A program made the translations under genes and the position numbers. Under the pieces are notes generated by a model that was not told the origin of the DNA, did not search any database, and saw nothing but the letters and a program-made list of their open reading frames with translations. Positions 41,265 through 50,848 of a DNA stretch of 64,000 nucleotides are shown piece after piece (position 1 is the stretch's first letter; each line of letters begins with the position of its first letter). The stretch is from Chloroflexi bacterium RBG_13_51_36. GTDB taxonomy: Bacteria; Chloroflexota; Dehalococcoidia; GIF9; AB-539-J10. The stretch spans positions 109,698-173,697 of the forward strand of contig MGMS01000010.1 of assembly GCA_001796515.1 (NCBI GenBank), written 5' to 3'.

Positions 41265-42188
41265 TTAAGCGTTTCGGGCCAAGTGCTCGAGGACTTGCTC
41301 AAGGTCCGCAGGTAAGGGCGAAATGAATTCCCGGTATTGTCCGGTTGATGGCAAACGAAAGCCAAGGCGGTAGGCATGAATGAACTGCCTGCTGAGATGA
41401 GCCGATCTTATTCCATAAATGGGGTCACCAACGACCGGATAGCCGATAGCTGACATGTGTATTCTGATTTGATGTGTGCGGCCTGTTAAGGGAGTGACTT
41501 CGACTAGAGTGTAGGTATTCAGGTATCGTCGGACTTGATATTTGGTGGTAGCCTCTTTCCCTGCTTCTACGATCGCCATTCTCTGCCTGTTGTGAGGGTC
41601 TCGCGCAATAGGTGCTTCGATTATCCCTTGTTCCGGGGATAGCCTGCCCTTAACAAGGACAAGATATCCTTTGGTGACGGTCCGGCTTTTGAACTGAGCG
41701 GTCAAATACTCCCGGGCTAGGTCGTTCTTGGCGACCACTATTAGGCCCGATGTGTCTTTATCCAGTCTGTGAACTATGCCCGGGCGCATCAGGTCGTTGC
41801 TCGTGGTCAGGCTTGGGCAATAGGCCAGGACGGCGTTGACTAGAGTGTGACTGGGATGACCAGGGGCGGGGTGAACCGTGAATCCAGCGGGTTTGTCTAT
41901 GACTAAGACATCCTCATCTTCGTAGATTACAGCGAGAGGAATTGACTCAGCCAAAGGGTGGCCTGGTATGGGGGGGAGCTCGACCGTTATCGTATCGTTG
42001 TCACTTAGTTTCTGGCTCGCCTTTGCCTTTTGGGAGTTGACCAGAACGTAACCCTGTTCAATCAATCTCTGTAAATAAGCGCGTGAGAATTGTGGAAGGA
42101 CCTGGGTCAAATGCTTATCAAGGCGGATATTGGGAACAGGTGATTTGAGTTGCAGCCTCTTAGTTTTGGGGCTTGAGGTGGCGTTCAT
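41265..42188 (-). CDS. RluD-family 23S rRNA pseudouridine synthase
   Basis: A 307-residue pseudouridine synthase. An S4 domain is near residues 17-80 (RLDKHLTQVLPQFSRAYLQR). The catalytic motif HRLDKDTSGLIVVAKND, with the active aspartate, is near residue 139. GRTHQIRIHMSAIGYPVVGD closes the core. Family members modify helix 69 or nearby sites in 23S rRNA. It overlaps lspA by 29 bases; this lspA-rluD pairing is common in bacteria. Confidence 0.93.
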   Translation of the reverse strand: MNATSSPKTKRLQLKSPVPNIRLDKHLTQVLPQFSRAYLQRLIEQGYVLVNSQKAKASQKLSDNDTITVELPPIPGHPLAESIPLAVIYEDEDVLVIDKPAGFTVHPAPGHPSHTLVNAVLAYCPSLTTSNDLMRPGIVHRLDKDTSGLIVVAKNDLAREYLTAQFKSRTVTKGYLVLVKGRLSPEQGIIEAPIARDPHNRQRMAIVEAGKEATTKYQVRRYLNTYTLVEVTPLTGRTHQIRIHMSAIGYPVVGDPIYGIRSAHLSRQFIHAYRLGFRLPSTGQYREFISPLPADLEQVLEHLARNA

Positions 42189-42753
42189 GTGCTTTTCTTA
42201 ACAACCCGTATTTATAGAAGTAATAGATGAGAGCCAAGAGGCCTGCTACCAAAGCTGCGTCAGCGACGTTGAAGGCAGGCCAGAAGAAGACCTCTTGCAC
42301 GTGCATTCTGACAAAATCGATTACATAGCCAAGACGGATGCGGTCTATGAGATTGCCCGCAGCTCCGCTCAGAATGAGAGCGAAAGACACCACACCCACG
42401 GTCGTTGACGGACGGAAGTAATGAAGAAATACCAGGATAGCAATGACACTAGCTATGCCGAGTGCGGTGAAAACCTGTGCGTGGCCGTGAAATAAACCAA
42501 AAAGGCCGCCAGTATTTTCAAAGTAAACTAAGTCAAGAAATCCTGGCAACAACACTATTTGGGGTCGATTGGCATTGATCCACAGCTTGCTCAGCTGGTC
42601 AAAGATAACCACCAGGCCAGCGACAATCAGAAATAATCTTAATCCAGTCCTGCGCTTGCCCGCGGAGATTTCCGATTTATTCTCACGCACGAAATCCGTT
42701 GTTCTGCTTGACGTCAACTCGCTCGGACGCCCATTATCTAGCACCTTTTGCAT
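42160..42753 (-). CDS. lspA: Lipoprotein signal peptidase
   Basis: A 197-residue membrane protease with four predicted helices. The two catalytic aspartates lie in GAAGNLIDRIRLGYVIDF (near residue 132-149) and in FNVADAALVAG. FDQLSKLWI is the N-terminal family signature. It would process prolipoproteins such as TupA. The first 35 residues are polar and may be an extension or a too-early start; no clear ribosome site distinguishes. It overlaps the DksA-like gene by 20 bases. Confidence 0.93.
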   Translation of the reverse strand: MQKVLDNGRPSELTSSRTTDFVRENKSEISAGKRRTGLRLFLIVAGLVVIFDQLSKLWINANRPQIVLLPGFLDLVYFENTGGLFGLFHGHAQVFTALGIASVIAILVFLHYFRPSTTVGVVSFALILSGAAGNLIDRIRLGYVIDFVRMHVQEVFFWPAFNVADAALVAGLLALIYYFYKYGLLRKAHERHLKPQN

Positions 42754-43102
42754 CCTTTTCCTGGCCTGCCTTGCACTTCAAGCACAAGCTTGCTTGAGGT
42801 ATAGCTTCAAGGCGAGCTGGCTCTATGGGTTCCCCACAGGAATCGCACAATCCGTAAGTGCCGGCTTCATATTTTTGGAGGGCATGGTCGACTTCATTCA
42901 GAGATTCCTCCAGCCTTTTCTCCAAGGCCAGTCTCTTCTCCAGTTCGGAGGCTTCATCGGCTCCTTCCTCCCTTTTGCCAAAAGGACTGCCTTCCTTTCT
43001 CTCTGCCGACGGCTGACCAAGAGCTCTCAGCTGTTCTATCTTTTCTATCAGCTCTGTTTTCTCTTTCTTTAGTCTTTCGTAAAGTTCAGCGGACTCTATC
43101 AC
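42734..43102 (-). CDS. TraR/DksA-family zinc finger protein
   Basis: A 122-residue protein. Residues 1-85 form a coiled coil (LYERLKKEKTELIEKIEQLR and the later ALEKRLEESLNEVDHAL). A C-terminal zinc finger (LCDSCGEPIEPARLEAIPQA then CLKCK) matches DksA/TraR. These proteins act in the RNA polymerase secondary channel or, in Chloroflexota, have unclear targets. The acidic tip motif of DksA (DxxDxA) is not seen, so classical DksA function is doubtful. Confidence 0.82.
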   Translation of the reverse strand: MIESAELYERLKKEKTELIEKIEQLRALGQPSAERKEGSPFGKREEGADEASELEKRLALEKRLEESLNEVDHALQKYEAGTYGLCDSCGEPIEPARLEAIPQASLCLKCKAGQEKDAKGAR

Positions 43103-43176
43103 TTCTTGCCCTCCCTATGATTTACAGCTGTCTGACACCGAAACTCCACACGCACTGCGTGAGACTTACAGTTCTC

Positions 43177-44784
43177 TTATGCAATGTGGGGCTGGCCAAA
43201 AACCTTCCTTATGCCAGGATGTAAGGAATCTCCGAGTTTTTCCACGGATTCATATCTGATTTTGTCAAGTTCCCGCTGCTTTTCTTCAAATTCAGAACTG
43301 GAGTAAAGTTTCTCAGGATGCAGGTAAATGTCATCCAGATATCTTACTGCCTTGGGGACCTCGAAGCCCGTTGGAGAATCCACCCAGTCTTCCAAACCTT
43401 CTCTTAACAAAGAATCGAGTATCGTCATCGTGAATTCCAATCTTATATCTTTGTGACGTTCCCCTTCTCCTATTCCTCCAGTATTTAGCAAGTAGTAGTT
43501 CAGGTGGGGAATATTCTTTATTATCTCATAGAATGTATTAGCGTGTGCAGCCAGGTCTCCGGCGACGAAGGGGTCGTAGAAGAACTCGCTTCTAATTTCG
43601 CCGGCCTGAGTCGGGTCGCCAGCTGACGACTCCATTGCCTGTCCCACGATCATCAGAGCTGCTGCTTGGTCTCGGCTGAGCTTTGATATTGCTGGAGTCA
43701 ACGGCCCCCTCGTGATAAGAATCAGATTGTCAATCTTGTCCACGTCTATATAACGACTGGCATGCATGAAATCTCTTCTTAATATCACTGCCCTGCCATT
43801 TGATGTTCTGTCCAAGTTATGAAAATCCAAATCTCCGTCTTCGGTCACGTGAACATTCTCGCAGACAGTCTCTGGTTTTAACAGTCCGTAATATATTTCG
43901 ATTTGCTCCCCGGGGTTCACGCCCTCAGTTTTTACAAATATTCCCCCGGCTTCAAATCCATGAAACGAACCATCGGGCATGAGCGTCCCGCCGTCATCCT
44001 GAATAAGCCAGGATTTTTCCTTGCCTTTTCTGGCCAGGATTCTACAGGTTGTAGTTGTCTTCCCGTTGGCACTTAATGCCACAAGCAGCGTCCTGGTCAG
44101 CCGATAATCCCCATGTGCTGATTGAAGATAATCTTCTCGACAGCCAGCATGTAAGAAGATGCCCGCTCTTTTCGTCTTAGCTACCCAATCCTCGGCGGCA
44201 AAAACTCCCTTTTTGTATTCACCTATGTAGTTACCATTCCTGATTACCTTGACAAACCTTCCATCATCGAGCATAGCCAATCTGATAGTGATATCTTTCT
44301 CGGGGAGCGGTCTTGACTGATTGGTTTCAAAAGCCTCGTCAGCGAAGAACAAGATGTAGTAGTTCGGTCTCTTGACCTCTCCCTTTGGGGGTATAAACAG
44401 GTTCTTGCCTCCATAGGCAACATGGGCAAACTGCTCCGGAACGATCAACCTGACCGTGGTGGTACTGGTCTCATTGCCCACAATTCTATCTATGGAAATC
44501 AATCTTTCCTTGCCCAACACGGCTTCACACTGGGCTAGTAGTCTTACTTCATCCTCCCCAAACGGATGGTCAATGCTGTTCTTGGTAAACATCGCTGATC
44601 TGGAAGTGGGCTCACTGCGGGCCACAAAGTTCCTGTACAGCGTCTTCTTGACCCCCGGCTCTTTTCCCACCAGCTTTCTCAACTCCCCATCAGAGGGGTT
44701 ATGAGTCAACCGCTTCTCCTCTCGCGCTTTCTGCCAGATTCTGTCGGCGGTTATGACGAATTGTTCCAGTTCAAACGTTGTCAT
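43177..44784 (-). CDS. pckA: Phosphoenolpyruvate carboxykinase (ATP-type), divergent
   Basis: A 535-residue PEPCK. Family landmarks are present but altered: the P-loop is ALSANGKTTTT instead of the usual GLSGTGKTTLS, and the metal motif is IQDDGG instead of GDDEHGW. The lysine, threonine and paired aspartates are kept. FLHAGCRED aligns with the metal-histidine segment. FEAGGIFVKTEG matches the FEGGCYAKT strand, and ILITRGPLTPAISKLSRDQA follows. It converts oxaloacetate and ATP to PEP. ATG 44784 has AAGGAG behind it. It lies 70 bases after dnaK on the same strand; malic enzyme at 55733 offers another C3-C4 link. Confidence 0.8.
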   Translation of the reverse strand: MTTFELEQFVITADRIWQKAREEKRLTHNPSDGELRKLVGKEPGVKKTLYRNFVARSEPTSRSAMFTKNSIDHPFGEDEVRLLAQCEAVLGKERLISIDRIVGNETSTTTVRLIVPEQFAHVAYGGKNLFIPPKGEVKRPNYYILFFADEAFETNQSRPLPEKDITIRLAMLDDGRFVKVIRNGNYIGEYKKGVFAAEDWVAKTKRAGIFLHAGCREDYLQSAHGDYRLTRTLLVALSANGKTTTTCRILARKGKEKSWLIQDDGGTLMPDGSFHGFEAGGIFVKTEGVNPGEQIEIYYGLLKPETVCENVHVTEDGDLDFHNLDRTSNGRAVILRRDFMHASRYIDVDKIDNLILITRGPLTPAISKLSRDQAAALMIVGQAMESSAGDPTQAGEIRSEFFYDPFVAGDLAAHANTFYEIIKNIPHLNYYLLNTGGIGEGERHKDIRLEFTMTILDSLLREGLEDWVDSPTGFEVPKAVRYLDDIYLHPEKLYSSSEFEEKQRELDKIRYESVEKLGDSLHPGIRKVFGQPHIA

Positions 44785-44853
44785 CACGCTCCTTGAGAAA
44801 AGTGTAATTTCGTGTTCCCGATTTCGCGCGAACCAGGGACTAATATCTATATA

Positions 44854-46752
44854 TTAGACCTCGCGGAACTCCCCTTCCACCGTGCCTTCTTCTCCTCCCT
44901 TCTGTTGCTCTCCACCGGGTGGCGGTTGTTGCCCGGGCTGCTGGTAAACCGATGCTCCAATCTTCTGCATGGCATCCGATAGTTCCTGCATAGCCTTACG
45001 AATGGCGCTTGCATCTTTCCCTTGCAGGGCTGACTTTACGGCGGCTATCTTAGCATCTATGTCTTTCTTCACATCGGCGGGTATCTTATCTCCGTAGTCA
45101 CGGAGGGTCTTTTCTGCGGTGTAGGCCAGGGTGTCGGCAGAATTGCGCACCTCCACTTCTTCTTTACGTTTAACATCATCGGCGGCATGTTGTTCAGCTT
45201 CGCGCCTCATCTTTTCCACTTCCTCTTTGCTCAACCCGCTAGAGGCGGTAATGGTAATCTTCTGTTCTCTCCCTGTGCCTTTATCACGAGCGCTAACATT
45301 GAGGATGCCATTGGCATCTATGTCGAAGGTCACCTCGACCTGAGGTACACCTCGTGGTGCCGGCAGAATACCATCAAGTATAAATCGCCCCAGCGTTCGG
45401 TTGTCAGCGGCCATAGGGCGTTCCCCTTGAAGGACGTGTATTTCCACGCTTGGCTGGCTGTCGCTAGCGGTGCTGAAAATCTGGCTCTTTGAAGTGGGTA
45501 TAGTAGTGTTGCGGGTAATAAGCGGCGTCGCCACTCCGCCCAGCGTCTCTATCCCTAGAGTGAGCGGGGTGACATCGAGAAGGAGCACTTCGCCCACCTC
45601 ACCCTTAAGCACCCCAGCCTGAATGGCTGCTCCCATAGCCACGACCTCGTCGGGGTTGATTCCCTTGGATGGCTCCTTGCCAAAAAACTGTTTCACCTTC
45701 TCCTGGACCAAAGGCATTCTGGTTTGACCGCCGACGAGCAGGACTTCATCAATCTGACCTGAAGTCAGTCCAGCGTCCTTTAGTGCCTGACCACAAGGCT
45801 CAAGAGTCTGCTCCACCAAGTCCATGACCAGTTGCTCCAACTTGGAGCGGCTCAGGGTGATGGTCAGGTGTTTTGGTCCTGAGGCATCAGCCGTAACAAA
45901 AGGAAGGTTTATCTCAGTCTGCTGCACCGTGGAAAGCTCAACCTTAGCTCGTTCTGATGCCTCTTTAAGGCGCTGCATCGCCATGCGATCGTTCCTTAGG
46001 TCAATTCCCTGATCTCGTTTGAATTCACTAGACAGCCATTCGATAATACGCTGATCGAAGTCGTCCCCACCCAGGTGAGTGTTACCGCTGGTGGACTTGA
46101 CCTGGAAGGTGCCCTCTCCGATCTCTAAGATAGAGATATCGAAGGTACCCCCACCGAGGTCGTACACCGCAATTGTCCCCTCCTTTTTCTTATCGGCACC
46201 GTAAGCCAAGGCTGCAGCGGTTGGCTCGTTAATGATACGAAGAACATTCAATCCTGCGATTGCACCGGCATCCTTGGTTGCTTGGCGCTGGCTATCATTG
46301 AAATAAGCCGGCACCGTAATCACTGCGTCTGTCACTTTGTCGCCAAGATAAGCTTCGGCATCGGCTCTTACTTTCTGCAAGATCATTGCTGATATTTCCG
46401 CGGGAGTGTATTCCTTTCCCCCCATTACTACTTTGACTTCGCTGTTAGGCCCACGAGTTGTCTTGTAGGATACCCGGCGTGCATCCTCTTCCACAGGCAG
46501 TTCCCTTCCTGGCGGTTCCCCCCATTTTCTTCCCATGAAGCGCTTGATGCTATAAATGGTGTTCTCCGGGTTGACAATGGACTGCCGTTTGGCTACCTGC
46601 CCTACCAGTCGCTCCCCAGTCTTGCTTATTGCCACAACCGAAGGGAACAAGTTTGAGCCTTCCGAGCTGGGGATGAGTTTCGGTTTTCCACCCTCTATAA
46701 CTGCAACTTCGCTCAATGTCGTGCCCAGATCAATCCCTACTGCTTTAGCCAT
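44854..46752 (-). CDS. dnaK: Chaperone DnaK (Hsp70)
   Basis: A 632-residue Hsp70. [20 protein letters not shown] starts the ATPase domain; note serine-glutamate after LGTTL in place of the usual asparagine-serine. [16 protein letters not shown] and [20 protein letters not shown] are typical. The substrate domain ([17 protein letters not shown]) and a C-terminal Gln/Gly-rich end are present. It acts with GrpE in the same operon. No dnaJ is seen in the window. Confidence 0.96.
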   Translation of the reverse strand: MAKAVGIDLGTTLSEVAVIEGGKPKLIPSSEGSNLFPSVVAISKTGERLVGQVAKRQSIVNPENTIYSIKRFMGRKWGEPPGRELPVEEDARRVSYKTTRGPNSEVKVVMGGKEYTPAEISAMILQKVRADAEAYLGDKVTDAVITVPAYFNDSQRQATKDAGAIAGLNVLRIINEPTAAALAYGADKKKEGTIAVYDLGGGTFDISILEIGEGTFQVKSTSGNTHLGGDDFDQRIIEWLSSEFKRDQGIDLRNDRMAMQRLKEASERAKVELSTVQQTEINLPFVTADASGPKHLTITLSRSKLEQLVMDLVEQTLEPCGQALKDAGLTSGQIDEVLLVGGQTRMPLVQEKVKQFFGKEPSKGINPDEVVAMGAAIQAGVLKGEVGEVLLLDVTPLTLGIETLGGVATPLITRNTTIPTSKSQIFSTASDSQPSVEIHVLQGERPMAADNRTLGRFILDGILPAPRGVPQVEVTFDIDANGILNVSARDKGTGREQKITITASSGLSKEEVEKMRREAEQHAADDVKRKEEVEVRNSADTLAYTAEKTLRDYGDKIPADVKKDIDAKIAAVKSALQGKDASAIRKAMQELSDAMQKIGASVYQQPGQQPPPGGEQQKGGEEGTVEGEFREV

Positions 46753-46753
46753 A

Positions 46754-47299
46754 TTATCTCTCCTCTGAAATTTCCTCTTGATTCTTACTCTTTTTGCCTG
46801 CGCCTACCATAACCGTGCTAGGACGAAGCAGCTTGCCCTTGAATTGATAGCCTTTGCGGAGTTCTTCTATTATTGTGTCCTCTTCCCCATCTACCTGCCC
46901 TGCCGCTTCATGGAAGTAAGGGTCGAAGCATTCTCCCACGGCCTTGATCTCAGCCAGCCCCTGAGTCTCTAGAACGGTTTTGAGTCTATTATAGATGAGT
47001 TTTATGCCTTCAGTCCAATTTTGCCCATCAAGCTCAACTGGCAGGGAAGTGAGTGCCCTCTCAAAATCGTCCAGAATAGGTAGCAGGTCCAGGATAAGCA
47101 TCCTGTTAGCAGACTGAACCGTCTCTGATTTCTCTTGTTCAGTGCGTTTCGCATAATTCTGGAGGTCTGCCTGGCTTCTTTGCCAGTTGGCCAGATATCT
47201 TTCCGCCTTTTCTTTTTCCTCGGCCAGGACTTGCTGTAACGCTTCTATATCCTCGGCTTGCTCAATTCCCGTCTCAACTACTTCGTCACCTTCAGCCAA
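46754..47299 (-). CDS. grpE: Nucleotide exchange factor GrpE
   Basis: A 181-residue GrpE. The acidic N-terminal coiled coil ([20 protein letters not shown]) leads to [20 protein letters not shown], the long helix, and [12 protein letters not shown]. The beta wing ends with [20 protein letters not shown]. It releases ADP from DnaK. It lies one base from dnaK and 13 bases from hrcA in the hrcA-grpE-dnaK operon. Confidence 0.95.
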   Translation of the reverse strand: MAEGDEVVETGIEQAEDIEALQQVLAEEKEKAERYLANWQRSQADLQNYAKRTEQEKSETVQSANRMLILDLLPILDDFERALTSLPVELDGQNWTEGIKLIYNRLKTVLETQGLAEIKAVGECFDPYFHEAAGQVDGEEDTIIEELRKGYQFKGKLLRPSTVMVGAGKKSKNQEEISEER

Positions 47300-47312
47300 C
47301 GTTGAACCTCCT

Positions 47313-48329
47313 TTAGATGTATTCCGCCACTGAGTTGCTCAGCAACACCGAGAGGAAGTTAAGCGAAGAAATGGCCTTAGCGTAATCCATTCGTTTGGGG
47401 CCAATCACTCCCACAATGCCGCTGGCCTTATTAAGTACTCCGTATTGGCTGGCTACTAAGCTCAATTCCTGCAATGCCGGCTCGGGGTTCTCTTCACCGA
47501 TAACTACCTTCACCCCTGTTCTGCCGGATTCCTGGCAAAATACATTTCTAAGCCAGTCATTCCCTTCCAGCACTTCCAGAATTCCCAGTACTCTAGCGTT
47601 ATTTGTGAATTCCGGTTGACTCAGCAGCAAGCGCAGTCCTTCGAGGTAAGGCTCGCTATATTCTAGCTTATCTTCAGCAGCCATAATTTCTGACAAAGAT
47701 TCAGATACCTGCCCCTCTTCAGAAGAGAGTCCTTCTTTCTTAGCCAGTATCTCTGTGCTGGTCATTCCGCCATAAGTAGAGGTAAGTTTGTTGGCCAGCC
47801 TGGTCAGCTCTTCCTGGTTAACCTTTCTGCCAAAAGATAGGATCTGCCGTCTAACCTTTGCTTCATACAGGACCACGATCAGCAAGGCCATGAAATCCTG
47901 CAGGGCTACCAAATCAAGATGCTTGACGCGGCAGCGAACCGCTTTGGGAGAAGTTATTACTACCAGATTGTGAACAAGACGTGCCAATAGCGCCGCCACC
48001 GTTTTCAGCCATTGCTCCAGTTCCTCTTTCCCTTCCTGAGATATCTGATGAATTAGATGCCGCTCAATACGGGGCAGTTCAATCTCTTCCCCTATCAATT
48101 CCACGTAATATCGATAAGCTCTATCAGTAGGTATGCTCCCGGCTGAACGGTGGGGGTGCGCAACATAACCTTCTCGTTCTAAGTATGCTATATCGTTACG
48201 AATCGTAGCTGGGCTTACCTTCAGGCCGTGCTTCTCCACAATAGCGCTTGAGGCTACCGGTGCAGCTCTGGTGATATAGTCTTCAATTATCACCCTGAGA
48301 ACGGTTTCTCTTCTTTCTCTCAAGGGCAT
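47313..48329 (-). CDS. hrcA: Heat-inducible transcription repressor HrcA
   Basis: A 338-residue HrcA. The N-terminal winged helix (LKVSPATIRNDIAYLEREGY, then HPHRSAGSIPTDRAYRYYVE) is the CIRCE-binding part. The C-terminal IGEENPEPALQELSLVASQY, VGVIGPKRMDYAKAISSLNF completes the family fold. It represses its own operon and grpE-dnaK. A CIRCE-like operator lies directly before its ATG. Confidence 0.96.
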   Translation of the reverse strand: MPLRERRETVLRVIIEDYITRAAPVASSAIVEKHGLKVSPATIRNDIAYLEREGYVAHPHRSAGSIPTDRAYRYYVELIGEEIELPRIERHLIHQISQEGKEELEQWLKTVAALLARLVHNLVVITSPKAVRCRVKHLDLVALQDFMALLIVVLYEAKVRRQILSFGRKVNQEELTRLANKLTSTYGGMTSTEILAKKEGLSSEEGQVSESLSEIMAAEDKLEYSEPYLEGLRLLLSQPEFTNNARVLGILEVLEGNDWLRNVFCQESGRTGVKVVIGEENPEPALQELSLVASQYGVLNKASGIVGVIGPKRMDYAKAISSLNFLSVLLSNSVAEYI

Positions 48330-48356
48330 TTAGCACTCTCTCCCTTTAATTGCTAA
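48330..48356 (-). promoter_or_regulatory. CIRCE operator of hrcA-grpE-dnaK
   Basis: TTAGCACTC (48330-48338, plus strand), nine bases, then AATTGCTAA (48348-48356). The left half is a perfect CIRCE half; the right half differs from GAGTGCTAA at two bases. It is immediately before the hrcA ATG and at the predicted transcription start, so HrcA would block its own operon. Confidence 0.85.
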
Positions 48357-48363
48357 ACAGACT

Positions 48364-48392
48364 AATCTATCACTGTAAACACGTTCTGTCAA
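48364..48392 (-). promoter_or_regulatory. Sigma-70 promoter of hrcA operon
   Basis: On the minus strand, a perfect TTGACA (48392-48387), a 17-base spacer and TAGATT (48369-48364). Transcription would start near 48357, at the edge of the CIRCE element. Confidence 0.8.
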
Positions 48393-48457
48393 TGATGATG
48401 CGGAGCCCCGTTTTGATGGGTTCTTTTATTGACCGAGAATGAAATATTAAGTACCAT

Positions 48458-48463
48458 TATAAC
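48458..48463 (+). promoter_or_regulatory. -10 element of glyA, possibly giving a leaderless transcript
   Basis: TATAAC lies only six bases before the glyA GTG at 48470. A start 7 bases after the -10 would fall on the start codon. The only TTGACC nearby (48429-48434) is 23 bases away, so the -35 is weak. Confidence 0.4.
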
Positions 48464-48469
48464 ACGAAT

Positions 48470-49726
48470 GTGAAAACCAACAAGGCATTTCCCTCGCCGC
48501 ACCGTGATAGCCAAGTAGCTCGAATCCTGAGATTGGAGGCTGAAAGGCAAGCAAGCAGCATGAACCTTATCGCCTCTGAAAACCACGCCAGCCGGGCAGT
48601 GCTTGAGGCCCAAAGCTCGGTGCTGACTGACAAATATGCTGAGGGATACCCGGGACATCGCTATTATGGCGGCTGCATGTATATAGACGAGATTGAAGGT
48701 TTGGCCGTTGAAAGGGCCAAGAAGCTCTTCAAAGCGCAACATGCCAACGTCCAGTCCCATAGCGGCGCTCAGGCTAATATGGCGGCCTATTCGATTCTAG
48801 TGGAACATGGAGATACTGTCATGGGGATGAGCCTCAGCCACGGCGGCCATCTCACTCACGGCTCCCCGGTCAATTTCTCCGGGCAATGGTATGACTTTGT
48901 TCCTTATGGAGTCGACCCTAGAACCGAGATGCTTGACTACGGTGAGATTGAAAGATTAGCTCTGGAACATAGGCCGAAGCTAATTATAGCTGGGGCGAGC
49001 AGTTACTCTCGCACTGTTGACTTCGAGAGGCTTCGACACACAGCTGATAAGGTGGGGGCCAAGTTGCTGGCTGACATGGCTCACGTAGCGGGGATAGTAG
49101 CGGCTGGGCTCCATCCCTCCCCTGTTCCCTATGCTCAGGTTACTACTTCTACCACACAGAAGACCTTGCGGGGGCCTCGTGGTGGCTTCATTTTGTGTGA
49201 CGAGGAACTGGCCAGAGCTACTGATGCCGCGGTTTTCCCCGGCATGCAGGGTGGTCCTTTCATGCATATCATCGCCGCCAAGGCCGTGTGCTTCTTTGAA
49301 GCCATGCAACCCGAGTTTGTCGCCTACCAGAAGTCAGTGCTGAAGAATGCCCGCGTTTTGGCTTCCGAACTCCAGAGATATGGGATGCGTATTGTTTCCG
49401 GCGGAACAGACAACCATATTGTCCTTGTTGACCTTTCCCCTCAAGGAATAAGCGGCAGGGATGCTGAAGAAGCCTTATGGACGGCAGGCATCTCGGTAAA
49501 TAGAAACACCATTCCTTATGACCCCAAGCCACCGATGATTACGAGTGGTATCAGGCTGGGCACCCCGGCAGTGACCACGAGAGGTTTTGGCACAGACGAA
49601 ATGAAGCGTATTGCCTCTCTTATGGCCAAAGTTCTCTCTACCTCGGTGGATAAGCGGACGCAGGAACAGGTGCGCCAGGAAGTACGAGATATGTGCCAAA
49701 GGTTCCCCATCCCCGGGCCGGCATAG
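48470..49726 (+). CDS. glyA: Serine hydroxymethyltransferase
   Basis: A 418-residue PLP enzyme interconverting serine and glycine with methylenetetrahydrofolate. [35 protein letters not shown] and [20 protein letters not shown] (containing the PLP lysine) are all conserved. The GTG start at 48470 has no ribosome site, but a -10 element sits just upstream. HrcA's operon diverges from it across a 140-base gap. Confidence 0.95.
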   Translation: MKTNKAFPSPHRDSQVARILRLEAERQASSMNLIASENHASRAVLEAQSSVLTDKYAEGYPGHRYYGGCMYIDEIEGLAVERAKKLFKAQHANVQSHSGAQANMAAYSILVEHGDTVMGMSLSHGGHLTHGSPVNFSGQWYDFVPYGVDPRTEMLDYGEIERLALEHRPKLIIAGASSYSRTVDFERLRHTADKVGAKLLADMAHVAGIVAAGLHPSPVPYAQVTTSTTQKTLRGPRGGFILCDEELARATDAAVFPGMQGGPFMHIIAAKAVCFFEAMQPEFVAYQKSVLKNARVLASELQRYGMRIVSGGTDNHIVLVDLSPQGISGRDAEEALWTAGISVNRNTIPYDPKPPMITSGIRLGTPAVTTRGFGTDEMKRIASLMAKVLSTSVDKRTQEQVRQEVRDMCQRFPIPGPA

Positions 49727-49872
49727 GACATCTGTCCCAATCTGATCTTCTGCTTGCCTCTGGCTAGAAAGAGTGGGACTGAACAAGCGCATGGGCGCGG
49801 AAACACTGCGGAAGGAACTTGCTTGGCTTCGTGTCCTCTTGGCTCTCGTCAAGATTCTTTATCTGTGCCAAG

Positions 49873-50688
49873 GTGATTAGGATTGAAGGTCCGAATAAGT
49901 CTGCGTTGAGAATAATCGGTACGCTAAAAAGATCTTTCGGCCTCTTCAGAGAGGACCCTATCCTCATTGTCCCTTTTATTCTGCCCGCGATCTTCCCGAT
50001 TGAAGGAATACTTGCCAATTTCCTTTCCTATTATCTAACGGTGTCCACTCTGGGTGACTCTGGAGGACTCCCTGCAATGCCTCCAACCCCCTTCATCGCG
50101 CTCTATTTTATTGTCGGCTTCTTCCTCGGGGCATGGGCATGGGCTGCGGCTATTCTCAAAGTAAGGGAACTTGAGAAAGGGAATAGGCTGGGACTGAAGG
50201 AAGCTTTATCTGAAGGACTGAAGAAAGTCCCCAGGCTCTTTGTCCCGGCCATCGCAGGTCTGGCGCTTTATGTCCTGATGATTGCCAGCATGACGACGGC
50301 AATCATCCCCTATATACTTGCGGGAATGCCTTCGTCAACTCAGGATGGGGGACCTTCCGTCATCGTTCTACAACTGGCGATAGGCCTTCTATTTGTAGTT
50401 ACGCTTTACGTTGCCACAAGGCTGCGCCTTTCTGCTCCTGCATGCGTCCTCGAGAGTAATTTTGGGCTCAAAACAAGCTGGAGACTGGTGAGAGGTAATT
50501 GGTGGAAGCTTTTCGCGATTCTTCTTGTTTTTGGTGTGATGTCGGCAATCATCAGCCGGATACCGGTAGCAGGAGTATTCTTGCGCGGGTTGCTAGTAGA
50601 GCCGATCACTATCGCAGCATTGGCTCTTGTCTATTTCCAGTTGCGAGAACCAAGACCGAGTGGAGAAGAGCACGAGGAATCTCTGTAA
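49873..50688 (+). CDS. Multi-pass membrane protein of unknown function
   Basis: About 271 residues with roughly six membrane helices. The first region (ALRIIGTLKRSFGLFREDPI) and the segment LKTSWRLVRGNWWKLFAILL recall the YciC/glycerophosphodiesterase-membrane-domain group of uncharacterised proteins, but this is a loose likeness. No catalytic motif is seen. The start is uncertain; GTG 49873 is used, TTG 49819 and a TTG near 49904 are also possible. It ends in a charged tail. prs follows 160 bases later, with its own promoter. Confidence 0.55.
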   Translation: MIRIEGPNKSALRIIGTLKRSFGLFREDPILIVPFILPAIFPIEGILANFLSYYLTVSTLGDSGGLPAMPPTPFIALYFIVGFFLGAWAWAAAILKVRELEKGNRLGLKEALSEGLKKVPRLFVPAIAGLALYVLMIASMTTAIIPYILAGMPSSTQDGGPSVIVLQLAIGLLFVVTLYVATRLRLSAPACVLESNFGLKTSWRLVRGNWWKLFAILLVFGVMSAIISRIPVAGVFLRGLLVEPITIAALALVYFQLREPRPSGEEHEESL

Positions 50689-50805
50689 CATCTCCTTGTG
50701 TGTCCGGTGTTTTAGTTTCTGCACCGTAACCTTCCGAGGAGAATCTGAAGCAAGGGACAAACTGCAGGACAAGAGAAGAAACGCCGGGAAACAGCGATGA
50801 TTTCA

Positions 50806-50814
50806 TGCTATAAT
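50806..50814 (+). promoter_or_regulatory. Extended -10 promoter of prs
   Basis: TGCTATAAT (TATAAT at 50809-50814), an extended -10 with a perfect hexamer, about 35 bases before the ATG at 50849. No good -35 match is visible. Confidence 0.6.
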
Positions 50815-50848
50815 CAAGTTACTATTTCGGTGACCCAAAAAGGCAGTG

